A DNA stretch of 52,992 nt from Chelativorans sp. ZYF759 (GCF_012911015.1 NZ_WVVV01000008.1:165443-218434), one strand, 5' to 3'; positions 34,234 through 42,405 are shown, counted from the first letter of the stretch. Notes: generated by a model from the letters alone, not told the origin. A program made the numbers and translations.

Positions 34234-35018
34234 CTTTGCCGGACAATGGGTTCCCAGACCCCGCCGCGCCTCCTGAATTACCGTCGGGAAGTTTTGCCGG
34301 CGCGTTTGCGCCGCCGAGGGCGACTCGTGCCGTAGCGGAATGGGCGCCAGACCCGGGCCGACAGATTTTATCTTTCAAAAACAACAGTTTGCTCGGGGTG
34401 GCCTTGAGTGTTTCACGGCGGTCTTCGCAAAAGTTGGGGACACGAAAGTCAAGCGCTTTTTTTGAGATTTTTTTCGTTCGCCGACTGTTCCAGACGCCTC
34501 TTCAAGAAGGTTTTGATTCGTAACAGATTCGTCGCCATCGTCCGTCGCGCCGTCGAGCGCAGCCACTCTCCCGGCCCCTTCGAATCATGAAATTTCCCTT
34601 ACTACGGGTTGCCCAGCGCCCGCCGGATTCAGTAATCTCCTTTTTGTCGAGAGGGCGGGCATAGTCCTCGGTTTCACGCCGAAATAGGCAAGCGTTCTGC
34701 GCGGGAGCGATCCTGCGAGCAGGGGAATTTTGCCGTCTCGACCTGGGCCTTTTTTGGGCATGCGGCATCCTGAGGTGCCGTTTCGACGATGGACCAATCG
34801 GTCCGGCGAACCCTTTCTCCTGCGCCGAGCACGGCGCGTGGCCACGGCGACTACGCCGTCGGAGATCGGTTTTGCTTGGATGAAAGATGGAGAGAGCGAG
34901 AGAGACGGACAGGATTTCGGAAAGGCGAAGCGCGACGCGGCGATAAAGACCGGGCGCGCATATGCGGGAGACGACAACGGAGCCGCGGCGGCGGCAGAAC
35001 CAGAACGGGATAACAATA
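34234..35018. other. 785-base region upstream of dnaA (promoter region; no clear origin)
   Basis: No protein gene is supported. The stretch carries the dnaA promoter(s) and leader. It has A/T-rich patches (34366-34386 and 34455-34475) but I found no convincing cluster of DnaA boxes, so I do not call oriC. In several alphaproteobacteria the origin lies near hemE rather than dnaA. A long purine-rich stretch (34885-34945) leads towards the dnaA start. Confidence 0.5.
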
Positions 35019-36557
35019 ATGCAGAGCGGTGTTGCGGCAACGGACCTGGCGGTCACCGTTGCAGGAGGCAAGAATTTTGATGAAGTCGAAGGGGGAAAGT
35101 TCATGGAAGCGTCGGGCGCACCGGAAGTCATTTTCGAGCGCGTCAAGACACAGTTGAAGGCGCGGCTGGGCGCCGAGGTCTATTCGAACTGGTTCGGCAG
35201 CCTGATGCTGGCTGAGTGTTCCCGCAGCGTGGTGCGGCTGTCCGTGCCGACAGCCTTCCTCAAGCTGTGGATCAACAATCATTATACAGGCCTTATCGAC
35301 GAGCTCTGGAAGAAGGATGACGCGAACGTCCTGAAGGTCGAGATCATCGTTCGCAACGCGACGCGGGCCGCAAGGCCGGTGGTCGACGAGCAGGCCGACG
35401 AAAAGCCGGCTCCCCGTCGTCAGGTGAAGCCAGCGCCCGTTCCCGCCGCACGCGCCGAGCGCTATAATGTGACCCGCGGCCCCGAGACCGGGGCAACGTC
35501 CCCGAACGTCGTCGGCTCGCCGCTGGACAGCCGCTATACATTCGCTTCTTTCGTGGAAGGGCCTTCGAACCGGATGGCCTTTGCCGCCGCAAGGGCAGTG
35601 GCCGAGCAAGCTGCCAATGCCGTGCGCTTCAACCCGCTTTTCCTTCACGCTTCCGTCGGGCTCGGCAAGACGCATCTCCTCCAGGCCATCGCAGATGGCG
35701 CGTTGAAGCGGGATCCCTCGGCGCGGGTTCTCTATCTGACCGCCGAGTATTTCATGTGGCGCTTCGCCACCGCGATTCGAGACAACAACGCTCTCACCTT
35801 CAAGGAACAGCTGCGCGGCATCGATCTTCTGATCATCGACGACATGCAGTTCCTCCAGGGCAAGTCGATCCAGCACGAGTTCTGCCATCTCATCAACCTG
35901 CTGCTGGACAGCGCACGGCAGGTGGTCGTGGCGGCCGACCGTCCTCCTTCGGAACTCGAATCGCTCGAACCCCGCGTGCGCTCGCGTCTCAATGGCGGCG
36001 TCGCGCTGGAGATCTCGGCGCCCGATTTCGAGATGCGCCTTTCCATGCTGAAGCATCGGCTCGATGTCGCCAAGACGGACGATACGTCGCTCGAAATTTC
36101 CGATGAGGTTCTCGCACATGTCGCGCGCACCGTGACCGGAAGCGGGCGGGAACTCGAAGGAGCCTTCAACCAGCTTCTGATCCGCCAGTCCTTCGAACCC
36201 CAGCTTTCCGTCGAGCGTATCGAGGAGATCCTGGGGCACATCTACCGGTCGGGGGAGCCCAAGCGGGTCCGCATCGAGGACATCCAGCGCGTGGTGGCAC
36301 GGCACTACAACGTGTCGAAGACCGAGCTGCTTTCGAATAGGCGGACGCGCACGATCGTCAAGCCGCGCCAGGTCGCCATGTTCCTGGCGAAGATGATGAC
36401 CTTGCGATCGCTGCCGGAGATCGGGCGCCGTTTCGGCGGCCGCGATCACACCACGGTGCTGCACGCGGTGCGCAAGATCGAAGGCCTGTCGCAGGAGGAC
36501 AACAAGCTCGCCCAGGAGATCGAACTGCTCAAGCGCCTGATCGCGGATCAGGCCTGA
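35019..36557 (+). CDS. dnaA: Chromosomal replication initiator protein DnaA
   Basis: A 512-residue AAA+ initiator. Domain I (about residues 35-105) includes [16 protein letters not shown] Pro/Arg-rich linker follows. The ATPase domain has Walker A GLGKT at about 214-218 and Walker [13 protein letters not shown] near 272. The C-terminal DnaA signature is [16 protein letters not shown]. The start MQSGVAATD is chosen by homology and GGGAT before it; an ATG at 35103 (MEASGAPE) is another candidate. dnaN follows after 169 bases. Confidence 0.96.
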   Translation: MQSGVAATDLAVTVAGGKNFDEVEGGKFMEASGAPEVIFERVKTQLKARLGAEVYSNWFGSLMLAECSRSVVRLSVPTAFLKLWINNHYTGLIDELWKKDDANVLKVEIIVRNATRAARPVVDEQADEKPAPRRQVKPAPVPAARAERYNVTRGPETGATSPNVVGSPLDSRYTFASFVEGPSNRMAFAAARAVAEQAANAVRFNPLFLHASVGLGKTHLLQAIADGALKRDPSARVLYLTAEYFMWRFATAIRDNNALTFKEQLRGIDLLIIDDMQFLQGKSIQHEFCHLINLLLDSARQVVVAADRPPSELESLEPRVRSRLNGGVALEISAPDFEMRLSMLKHRLDVAKTDDTSLEISDEVLAHVARTVTGSGRELEGAFNQLLIRQSFEPQLSVERIEEILGHIYRSGEPKRVRIEDIQRVVARHYNVSKTELLSNRRTRTIVKPRQVAMFLAKMMTLRSLPEIGRRFGGRDHTTVLHAVRKIEGLSQEDNKLAQEIELLKRLIADQA

Positions 36558-36584
36558 AGGCGAGCCAGCGCGGCGGATTGCCGC

Positions 36585-36593
36585 TTATCCCCA
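36585..36593 (+). promoter_or_regulatory. Single DnaA-box-like nonamer between dnaA and dnaN
   Basis: TTATCCCCA differs from the consensus box TTATCCACA at one base. It is isolated in the 169-base dnaA-dnaN gap, which makes an origin role unlikely. It could be an autoregulatory or titration site, or chance. Confidence 0.25.
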
Positions 36594-36726
36594 GAACAGC
36601 AAGCCAGGGGGCGCCTGCCGCTCCCTGGCGGGCTTGCCTTCCGGCACGATTTGCTGTCACTTTGCCTGTCCGCTTCCGCCGGCCGCGCCGGCAATCCTCA
36701 GTCCTATCCAGCGAGACATTTTCGCC

Positions 36727-37845
36727 ATGCGCGTCACATTGGAACGCTCCAATCTTCTCAAGTCGCTGAACCACGTCCATCGCGTGGTCGAGCGCCGCAA
36801 CACGATCCCGATCCTGTCGAACGTGCTTCTCACGGCAGCCGGGGCGAGCCTTGAGATGAAGGCGACCGACCTCGATATGGAGGTGACCGAGGCGACCGCC
36901 GCGCAGGTCGACCAGCAGGGCGCCACCACCGTGCCGGCCCATCTGCTCTACGACATCGTGCGCAAATTGTCGGACGGCTCGGAGGTCATGCTCAAGCTGG
37001 AAGAGGGGGGCGGATCGATGTCCGTCATCTCCGGCCGCTCGGCCTTCCGTCTGCAATGCCTGCCCCAGTCCGATTTCCCGGAACTGACGGCGGGAACCTT
37101 CTCGCACACCTTCCGTGTCGCTTCGGCAGACATGAAGGCGCTGATCGAAAAGACGCAGTTTGCCATCTCCACCGAGGAGACGCGCTATTACCTCAACGGC
37201 ATCTATCTGCACGCGGTCGAAGCCGAAGGACAGCTGAAGCTGCGTTCGGTGGCTACCGACGGTCACCGGCTGGCCCGCGCCGAGGTGGAAGCACCTGCCG
37301 GCTCGGAAGGCATGCCGGGCATCATCATCCCGCGCAAGACGGTGAGCGAGATCCTGAAGCTGGTTGACGATCCCGACGTTTCGGTTGCGGTCGAGCTTTC
37401 CGATACCAAGATCAGGCTCACCATCGGCAGCGTGATCCTGACATCCAAGCTGATCGACGGCACCTTCCCCGATTACCAGCGCGTCATCCCGACCGGCAAT
37501 GACCGCAAGCTGGTGGTCGATCGCCAGAGTTTCGCGCAGGCCGTCGACCGCGTGTCGACCATCTCGTCCGAACGCGGCCGCGCGGTGAAGATGACGCTCG
37601 CCGACGGCCAGGTGACCCTCGCCGTCAACAACCCGGATTCCGGCAGCGCGACCGAGGAACTGGCCGCTCAATATGATTCCGAGGCGATGGAGATCGGCTT
37701 CAACGCCCGCTACCTGCTCGATGTCGCAGGCCAGCTGAGCGGATCGGAAGCCTGCTTCCTGCTGGCCGATTCCGGTTCTCCGACGCTGATCGAGGACGCC
37801 GAGGACGCCCGCACGCTCTACGTGCTCATGCCGATGCGGGTGTAG
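36727..37845 (+). CDS. dnaN: DNA polymerase III beta subunit (sliding clamp)
   Basis: A 372-residue clamp protein of normal length. It begins MRVTLERSNLLKSLNHVHRV and shows three clamp domains. Conserved blocks include VERRNTIPILSNVLL, TEETRYYLNGIYLH, VATDGHRLA and the C-terminal hydrophobic-cleft end TLYVLMPMRV. It dimerises round DNA to tether polymerase III. It sits in the standard dnaA-dnaN-recF order. Confidence 0.97.
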   Translation: MRVTLERSNLLKSLNHVHRVVERRNTIPILSNVLLTAAGASLEMKATDLDMEVTEATAAQVDQQGATTVPAHLLYDIVRKLSDGSEVMLKLEEGGGSMSVISGRSAFRLQCLPQSDFPELTAGTFSHTFRVASADMKALIEKTQFAISTEETRYYLNGIYLHAVEAEGQLKLRSVATDGHRLARAEVEAPAGSEGMPGIIIPRKTVSEILKLVDDPDVSVAVELSDTKIRLTIGSVILTSKLIDGTFPDYQRVIPTGNDRKLVVDRQSFAQAVDRVSTISSERGRAVKMTLADGQVTLAVNNPDSGSATEELAAQYDSEAMEIGFNARYLLDVAGQLSGSEACFLLADSGSPTLIEDAEDARTLYVLMPMRV

Positions 37846-37876
37846 CCCGCGCCGGCGTCGCCGGCGGGCGAAGGAC

Positions 37877-39028
37877 ATGCAGCAGCGCACCCTTGAAAAG
37901 ACGCATATCGCGCGGCTGCAGCTTACCGATTTCCGCAACTACGCAGCGCTTTCCCTCGATCTCGAGCCGGGCATCGTCGTTCTGGCGGGCGAGAACGGCG
38001 CCGGCAAGACCAACCTGCTTGAAGCCGTCTCGCTGCTCTCGCCGGGGCGCGGGCTGCGGCGCGCGTCCTACGAGACCATGGCTCGGGAAGGGGCGCCCGA
38101 CGGCTTCGCGATCCATGTCCGGCTGAACGGCCCGTTCGGCGACTGCCAGATCGGCACCGGCACGGTGGGCAACGGCCAGTCGGGCGGGGAGGGCGGGCGC
38201 AAGGTGCGTGTCAACGGCGTGCCCGCGAAATCCGCCGAGGCGCTGCTGGAGTGGCTGCGCGTGGTCTGGCTGGTACCGTCGATGGACCAGCTCTTCACCG
38301 GGCCGGCCGGCGACCGGCGCCGCTTTCTCGACCGGCTGGTGCTGGCGATCGACCCGCGGCACGGGAGCCGGGCACTCGACTACGAGAAGGCCATGCGCGG
38401 TCGAAACCGGCTCCTGACCGATCCGCGCGCCGATCCGGCCTGGCTTGACGCGATCGAGGCGCAGATGGCCGAGACGGGCGTCGCGATGGCTGCCGCCCGG
38501 CGCGAGCTCGTTCGTCTGCTCTCGTCGATGATCGAGCGACTGCCCGCTGACGGCCCCTTTCCGCGCGGCGACCTTACCCTTTCCGGCACGATCGAGCAGG
38601 GGCTGGCCGAACGGGCTGCCGTCGATGTCGAGGAAGACTGGTTGCAGGCGATGAGGGAGGGCCGCGTCCGCGATCGCGCCGCAGGCCGCACGCTCGAAGG
38701 GGTGCATCGCTGCGACCTGGAGGTTCTCCACCAGCCCAAGCAGATGCCGGCGGGGCTGTCGTCCACCGGCGAGCAGAAGGCGCTGCTGGCAGGCATCGTG
38801 ATCTCGCATGCGCGGCTTGTGGCGGAGACGACCGGCATGTCGCCGATCATGCTGATGGATGAGATCGCCGCCCATCTGGACGCCGAGCGCAGGGCCGCTC
38901 TGTTCGACATCCTGCTGGAAATGGATATCCAGGCTTTCCTGACCGGCACCGACGCCGCGCTGTTTTCCGCGCTCGAAGGCCGCGCCCAGTTTCTCGGTGT
39001 CGCAAGCGGCGGTAGGATCACGTCCTAG
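37877..39028 (+). CDS. recF: DNA replication and repair protein RecF
   Basis: A 383-residue SMC-like ATPase that aids RecA loading at gaps. It begins with ARLQLTDFRNYAAL and Walker A GENGAGKTNLLEA near residue 41. QMPAGLSSTGEQKALLAGIVI is the signature region (Ser-Thr-Gly-Glu-Gln), and PIMLMDEIAAHLD is Walker B. GAAGGAC precedes the ATG. It lies 31 bases after dnaN. Confidence 0.96.
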   Translation: MQQRTLEKTHIARLQLTDFRNYAALSLDLEPGIVVLAGENGAGKTNLLEAVSLLSPGRGLRRASYETMAREGAPDGFAIHVRLNGPFGDCQIGTGTVGNGQSGGEGGRKVRVNGVPAKSAEALLEWLRVVWLVPSMDQLFTGPAGDRRRFLDRLVLAIDPRHGSRALDYEKAMRGRNRLLTDPRADPAWLDAIEAQMAETGVAMAAARRELVRLLSSMIERLPADGPFPRGDLTLSGTIEQGLAERAAVDVEEDWLQAMREGRVRDRAAGRTLEGVHRCDLEVLHQPKQMPAGLSSTGEQKALLAGIVISHARLVAETTGMSPIMLMDEIAAHLDAERRAALFDILLEMDIQAFLTGTDAALFSALEGRAQFLGVASGGRITS

Positions 39029-39058
39029 GTCCCGGAGAGACCGATCGAGGAGCGAGCG

Positions 39059-39832
39059 ATGGAACAAAACGCACCCTTGAGCGACGAGGAGCTGGAGCGC
39101 TACGCCCGCCACCTCGTGCTGCCGGAAATCGGCGGACCCGGCCAGCAGAAGCTGAAACGCGCGCGGGTGCTGGTCGTGGGCGCCGGCGGGCTCGGCTCCC
39201 CGGTTCTCCAATACCTGGCCGCCGCCGGCATCGGCACGCTCGGCATGATCGACGACGACATTGTCTCGCTCTCCAACCTCCAGCGCCAGATCATCCACGC
39301 GACCGATACGGTGGGGCGCCCGAAAGTGGACAGTGCCCGGCAGGCCATTGCGGCGATCAATCCGCATGTCGCGGTCGAGACCCATCAGGCGCGGCTGACG
39401 GCTCAGAATGTCGATGCGCTCGTCGCCGCCCATGACGTGGTGGTCGACGGCTCCGACAATTTCGACACGCGCTACCTCGTCGCCGATGCCTGCCAGCGGG
39501 GGGAGCGGCCGCTGGTGGCGGGCGCGCTGGGGCGGTTCGACGGATCGCTGACGGTGCTGAAGCCCTACGAGCGGGAGCCCGACGGGCGGCGCAACCCCTC
39601 CTATCGCGATCTCTTCCCCGAGCCGCCGCCGGCCGGCCTCGTGCCGTCCTGCGCGGAAGCCGGCATCGTGGGCGCGCTGGCCGGCGTCATCGGCACGCTG
39701 CAGGCCGTGGAGGTGGTGAAACTCGTGACCGGCATCGGCGAACCGCTGGTCGGCCGCATCCTGCTCTACGACGCGCTCGCCGCCCGCTTCGAGGTGATGC
39801 GCTACCGGGCACCGGCAGGGGCGGCCGGCTGA
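39059..39832 (+). CDS. moeB: MoeB/ThiF/HesA-type adenylyltransferase
   Basis: A 257-residue E1-like enzyme that adenylates the C-terminus of a small sulfur carrier such as MoaD or ThiS. YARHLVLPEIGGPGQQKL and VVGAGGLGSPVLQYLAAAGIG (given in part) hold the ATP-binding fold. DGSDNFDTRYL and SCAEAGIVGAL contain the conserved Asp and Cys. The two zinc CxxC pairs of E. coli MoeB are missing: the first site reads NPSYRDLFPEPPP. This is seen in many alphaproteobacterial relatives. GGAG precedes the ATG. recF-moeB adjacency is common in Rhizobiales. Confidence 0.87.
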   Translation: MEQNAPLSDEELERYARHLVLPEIGGPGQQKLKRARVLVVGAGGLGSPVLQYLAAAGIGTLGMIDDDIVSLSNLQRQIIHATDTVGRPKVDSARQAIAAINPHVAVETHQARLTAQNVDALVAAHDVVVDGSDNFDTRYLVADACQRGERPLVAGALGRFDGSLTVLKPYEREPDGRRNPSYRDLFPEPPPAGLVPSCAEAGIVGALAGVIGTLQAVEVVKLVTGIGEPLVGRILLYDALAARFEVMRYRAPAGAAG

Positions 39833-39990
39833 GGGCGGAACGTAGCGTCGGGCCCTTGTGGGGTCGCCCTCACCGGCCCTCCGGGCTTCCCTGCCGGCCG
39901 GATTCCCCGCTGCTGACGCACCGTCCCGGCGTTCGCTGGCCTTTCATCGTGCCACTGGCACGCTGGATTTGCCTTCGGCAAACCGGCCGC

Positions 39991-40026
39991 TCACCCCCCG
40001 TGAACGGGGGAGGATTGGGGTGGGAC
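39991..40026. repeat. Palindromic interspersed repeat, copy A (partial)
   Basis: TCACCCCCCG-TGAA-CGGGGG hairpin followed by AGGATTGGGGTGGG. It shares the C-run/G-run hairpin and the flanking ATTGGGGTGGG arm with the other copies in this zone. Confidence 0.65.
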
Positions 40027-40042
40027 GGGCGTGACGGCTTGA

Positions 40043-40096
40043 TCCTCCCTTGCGAAGCGGGGGAGGGGGACCATGCGCAGCATGGTGGAGGGGGCG
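40043..40096 (-). repeat. Palindromic interspersed repeat, copy B
   Basis: Two hairpins in series: CCTCCC-TTGCGAAGCGG-GGGAGG, then ACCATGCGCAGCATGGT flanked by G-rich arms. Orientation matches copy E. Confidence 0.7.
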
Positions 40097-40170
40097 TCCT
40101 GCACCACCCTTGACGGGAAAGCCGCCACACAGTTGCCGGGTGAACGACGCCCACCTCCATTGCCGGGGCC

Positions 40171-40232
40171 GACCCCCTCACCGCCTCGCTGCGCTCGGCA
40201 CCTCTCCCCCTCAAGCGGGGAGAGGATGGGGG
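40171..40232 (+). repeat. Palindromic interspersed repeat, copy C
   Basis: GACCCCCTCACCGC, a GC-rich loop, then CACCTCTCCCC-CTCAAG-CGGGGAGAGG. Orientation matches copy D. It directly abuts the 3' end of the minus-strand hypothetical gene. Confidence 0.75.
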
Positions 40233-40235
40233 CCC

Positions 40236-41267
40236 TCACGACGTGTCGGGGGTCTCCAGCGCGTGGAGCGCCAGCGAATGGGCGTGCGCGAGAATCTCGT
40301 CGATCTCGCGGATGTTGGGGGGATGGGCCGCGGAAGGATCGTAGCGGTAAAGCCGGCCGCCGGGCGGCACGCGGCGGATGGGCAGGCGGGCCGTCCGGCG
40401 GCGCGCTTTCCAGCGGGCGAAGCGCTTGGCCTGGCCAGGGAGATCATCGAGCGCCGCGGCAAGGGCTGCGAGGCGCTGGGTCAGACGCGTGGCGCTGATG
40501 AGGTCGTCGGCGGAAGGCGGCGGCGGAAGCGGTGCGGGTTCGGTGAGGCCGGGCACGACAATGCGCGGGGCGGCTTGGGGCGGCACGGTGCGGCGGCGCC
40601 GGCCGTGGAGATTGAGCCGGCAGGGCGGATCGAAGAGGGGGAAGGCGGGGATTCGCTTTGCAGGGGAGGATAGGCCGTCGCGGCTGGCATTGGCTGGCGC
40701 CATCATCACGGCGATGCCGAGGCGGCGAAGGAGCGGTTCGATCGGCTGGGGCTTGGGCTCAGACTTGCGGGGATGCGGGGGTGGCAAGGCGATGCCGCGC
40801 GAGGCGGCGATGATGAGGCGGCGGGCGGCCGATTCGGCCGGGCGCAGCAGGGCCAGGATGGCGCGCCAGAGCAGGCGGGGGATGGTTCTTCGAGGCGTGC
40901 CTTGGGCGCGGGCATCGGGATGAGGGGCATCGCATGGGAATTCGACCCCCACTCCGTCCCGCTTCGCGTGCCACCTCTCCCCCGATCGACGGGGGAGAGG
41001 AAGCGCCGGCCGAGATGCCGCGCTTTCTTCAACAGCCTCTTCGAAGGTACAAGGAAGCGGTGGCGGCGGGGCGGGACGCTCTTCCTCGCCCCCTTTGAGG
41101 GGGAGAGGTGGTTTGCGCAGCAAACCGGAGTGGGGGCTATCCGGGGCATCGACAAATTTGTCGGCGCCGGGGGCGCCCTCTTCACCCAGCCCCGCCATCT
41201 CGACCAGCATGGCGACGATGCGGGTGAGTGCCTGCCGGTTCGCCTCGATTGCCGCAGTTCCGTCCAT
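40236..41267 (-). CDS. Conserved hypothetical protein carrying two in-frame palindromic repeat insertions
   Basis: A 343-residue protein that I do not recognise by function. The start follows GGAGG at a 5-base gap. The N-terminal 110 residues are Pro/Arg/Glu-rich and contain translated copies of the local palindromic element at about residues 45-62 and 91-109. The conserved-looking core begins at TIPRLLWRAILALLRPAESA and continues with LRRLGIAVMMAPANASRDGL. The C-terminal part (ATRLTQRLAALAAALDDLPG, then GGRLYRYDPSAAHPPNIREI) looks like a real folded domain. No signal or membrane segment is seen. It is probably cytosolic and specific to Rhizobiales. Confidence 0.7.
   Translation of the reverse strand: MDGTAAIEANRQALTRIVAMLVEMAGLGEEGAPGADKFVDAPDSPHSGLLRKPPLPLKGGEEERPAPPPPLPCTFEEAVEESAASRPALPLPRRSGERWHAKRDGVGVEFPCDAPHPDARAQGTPRRTIPRLLWRAILALLRPAESAARRLIIAASRGIALPPPHPRKSEPKPQPIEPLLRRLGIAVMMAPANASRDGLSSPAKRIPAFPLFDPPCRLNLHGRRRRTVPPQAAPRIVVPGLTEPAPLPPPPSADDLISATRLTQRLAALAAALDDLPGQAKRFARWKARRRTARLPIRRVPPGGRLYRYDPSAAHPPNIREIDEILAHAHSLALHALETPDTS
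40944..41000 (+). repeat. Palindromic interspersed repeat, copy D (inside a coding sequence)
   Basis: ACCCCCACTCCG, loop, then CCACCTCTCCCCC-GATCGA-CGGGGGAGAGG. It lies wholly within the minus-strand hypothetical gene and keeps the frame open. Confidence 0.8.
41085..41136 (-). repeat. Palindromic interspersed repeat, copy E (inside a coding sequence)
   Basis: CTCGCCCCC-TTTG-AGGGGGAGAGGTGG, then GTTTGCGCAGCAAAC, then CGGAGTGGGGG. It is the reverse complement type of copy D, 84 bases away, and is also inside the hypothetical gene without a stop. Confidence 0.8.
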
Positions 41268-41352
41268 CACCGCCTCCGTTGGTTGGGCGCGGGGAGTATG
41301 GGGGCGGTGTTAGGGGGTGTGGATAGATTGGGGGCAGAATTTGTTGGCTGGG

Positions 41353-41404
41353 GCTTGCCCTCGTCCTTCGAGGCTCCGCTGCGCTGCGCACCTCAGGATG
41401 AGGG
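41353..41404 (+). repeat. Interspersed repeat family F, copy 1
   Basis: TGCCCTCGTCCTTCGAGGCT ... CGCACCTCAGGATGAGGG. The ends are imperfectly complementary, giving a long hairpin. A truncated right end is repeated at 41413-41433. Confidence 0.8.
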
Positions 41405-41478
41405 CTGAGAGGTTGCGCACCTCAGGATGAGGGCGGCAACGTTGTCGCCGGGTTCCGGACCAGACGGCAGCTAGCGCG

Positions 41479-41531
41479 GCTTGCCCTCGCCCTTCGAGGC
41501 TCCGCTGCGCTGCGCACCTTAGGATGAGGGC
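41479..41531 (+). repeat. Interspersed repeat family F, copy 2
   Basis: Same sequence as copy 1 with few changes (CCCTCGCCCTTCGAGGCTCC ... CACCTTAGGATGAGGG), about 126 bases downstream in the same orientation. Confidence 0.8.
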
Positions 41532-41610
41532 AGAGACGTGGGCGCCGGGCTTTTGGGCTCGCTCAGACAGCAGCTTGGGGAGCTACAGCCGAAGCGGGCC
41601 GCACCGGCAG

Positions 41611-41670
41611 CCCTCATGGTGAGGTGCGAAGCCGTAGCGAAGCGGAGGCGCAGCCTCGAACCACGAGGGC
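41611..41670 (-). repeat. Interspersed repeat family F, copy 3 (inverted, diverged)
   Basis: CCCTCATGGTGAGGTGCGAA ... CGCAGCCTCGAACCACGAGG. It is the inverted, diverged form of copies 1 and 2. Confidence 0.65.
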
Positions 41671-41752
41671 GGTTTTGGGTGGCGCAGACCCCTCATCCGA
41701 CCTCCTGCCTCGCCGTTCGCCATGCTCACGGCTCGTTGTCGGCCACCTTCTC

Positions 41753-41812
41753 CCACAAGGGGAGAAGGGGAGTCGCGCTGCGTCAGCGCCTGTTGAAAAT
41801 CGCCGATGTCGG
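41753..41812 (+). repeat. 60-base direct repeat G, copy 1
   Basis: Begins CCACAAGGGGAGAAGGGGAG and ends AAAATCGCCGATGTCGG. Identical over 60 bases to copy 2, which starts 128 bases later. The left arm CTTCTCCC-ACAAGG-GGAGAAG is a hairpin. Confidence 0.9.
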
Positions 41813-41880
41813 CCACCGTTCGTCGCTTTGATCGACAAATCGTTGCCGATCAACCGGCCTGCGGCCGACCGCTCCTCACC

Positions 41881-41940
41881 CCACAAGGGGAGAAGGGGAG
41901 TCGCGCTGCGTCAGCGCCTGTTGAAAATCGCCGATGTCGG
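41881..41940 (+). repeat. 60-base direct repeat G, copy 2
   Basis: Exact copy of 41753-41812. An inverted relative of its hairpin arm (CCTTCTCCCCTTGTGGGAGA) occurs at 41970-41993. The lack of differences suggests a recent tandem-type duplication. Confidence 0.9.
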
Positions 41941-42040
41941 CGATTGGCGGAACTGTCGATGCGGGCGTCCCCTTCTCCCCTTGTGGGAGAAGGTGGATCG
42001 GTGCGTCAGCGCCGAGCCGGATGAGGGGTGTGCTGCGCGG

Positions 42041-42118
42041 CATGTGCCGTTCAGGCATGGATCCTAGGGTCTGCGCGACGGCCTGCGGCCTGCTTCGCCA
42101 TAGGATGACGACGCGTGG
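42041..42118 (+). repeat. Direct repeat H, copy 1
   Basis: Begins CATGTGCCGTTCAGGCATGG and ends near CCATAGGATGACGACGCGTG. Nearly identical to 42251-42330, 210 bases downstream. The inner GGATCCTA ... TAGGATGA arms are complementary. Confidence 0.85.
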
Positions 42119-42250
42119 GGGCGGGTCGTCGAGGGGAGCGGCGGGTGAGGGATGGGCGACTCCCCCGCGCTTCGTCATCCTCGGGCTTGACCCGAGGATC
42201 CATGCCGGAACGGGGGAGGGATGGCGGCTGGGGTCGGAAGCCCCGGGTGG

Positions 42251-42330
42251 CATGTGTCGTTCAGGCATGGATCCTATGGTCTGCGCGACGGCCTTGCGGC
42301 CTGCTTCGCCATAGGATGACGAAGGTGGGG
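42251..42330 (+). repeat. Direct repeat H, copy 2
   Basis: Begins CATGTGTCGTTCAGGCATGG and ends CCATAGGATGACGAAGGTGG. It differs from copy 1 at only a few positions. Confidence 0.85.
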
Positions 42331-42405
42331 TGGGCGCTTCATATCCACTGTTCTGCTCTGAATCCCTGGTCCGCTTCGCGGCCCCGGATGACGGCGGTGC
42401 GGGGG

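Larger units (their letters stand above)
39833..40235. other. 403-base non-coding stretch holding three palindromic repeat copies
   Basis: No gene is supported between moeB and the convergent hypothetical gene. The interval is occupied by three partial or full copies of a two-hairpin repeat (listed separately), separated by GC-rich sequence. The copy nearest the gene ends 4 bases from its stop and could act as a bidirectional transcription stop. Confidence 0.6.
41271..42405. other. 1.1-kb non-coding repeat graveyard
   Basis: No protein or RNA gene is supported between the hypothetical gene and the OsmC gene, both on the minus strand. Short open frames here are translations of repeats. At least four repeat families are interleaved (listed separately), plus a GTCATCCTCGGGCTTGACCC-type element at 42173-42205, common in rhizobial genomes. 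Promoters of the downstream hypothetical gene must lie near 41270-41340. Confidence 0.65.

Noticed and set aside
34234-35018. Chromosomal origin of replication upstream of dnaA
   Set aside because: No cluster of DnaA boxes could be found by eye, and in several alphaproteobacteria the origin lies elsewhere.
34851-36464. 537-codon minus-strand frame opposite dnaA
   Set aside because: It runs opposite the conserved DnaA ATPase and DNA-binding domains, has no motif and no ribosome site.
37826-39433. 535-codon minus-strand frame spanning recF and moeB
   Set aside because: It crosses two well-supported genes on the other strand and is a composition artefact.
41753-41940. Possible CRISPR-like direct repeats
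   Set aside because: Only two exact copies of 60 bases, a unit containing hairpins and long non-uniform spacing, and no cas genes nearby. They fit interspersed repeats instead.
41271-42405. Small protein genes in the repeat zone
   Set aside because: All short frames are translations of repeat units, lack ribosome sites and overlap on both strands.
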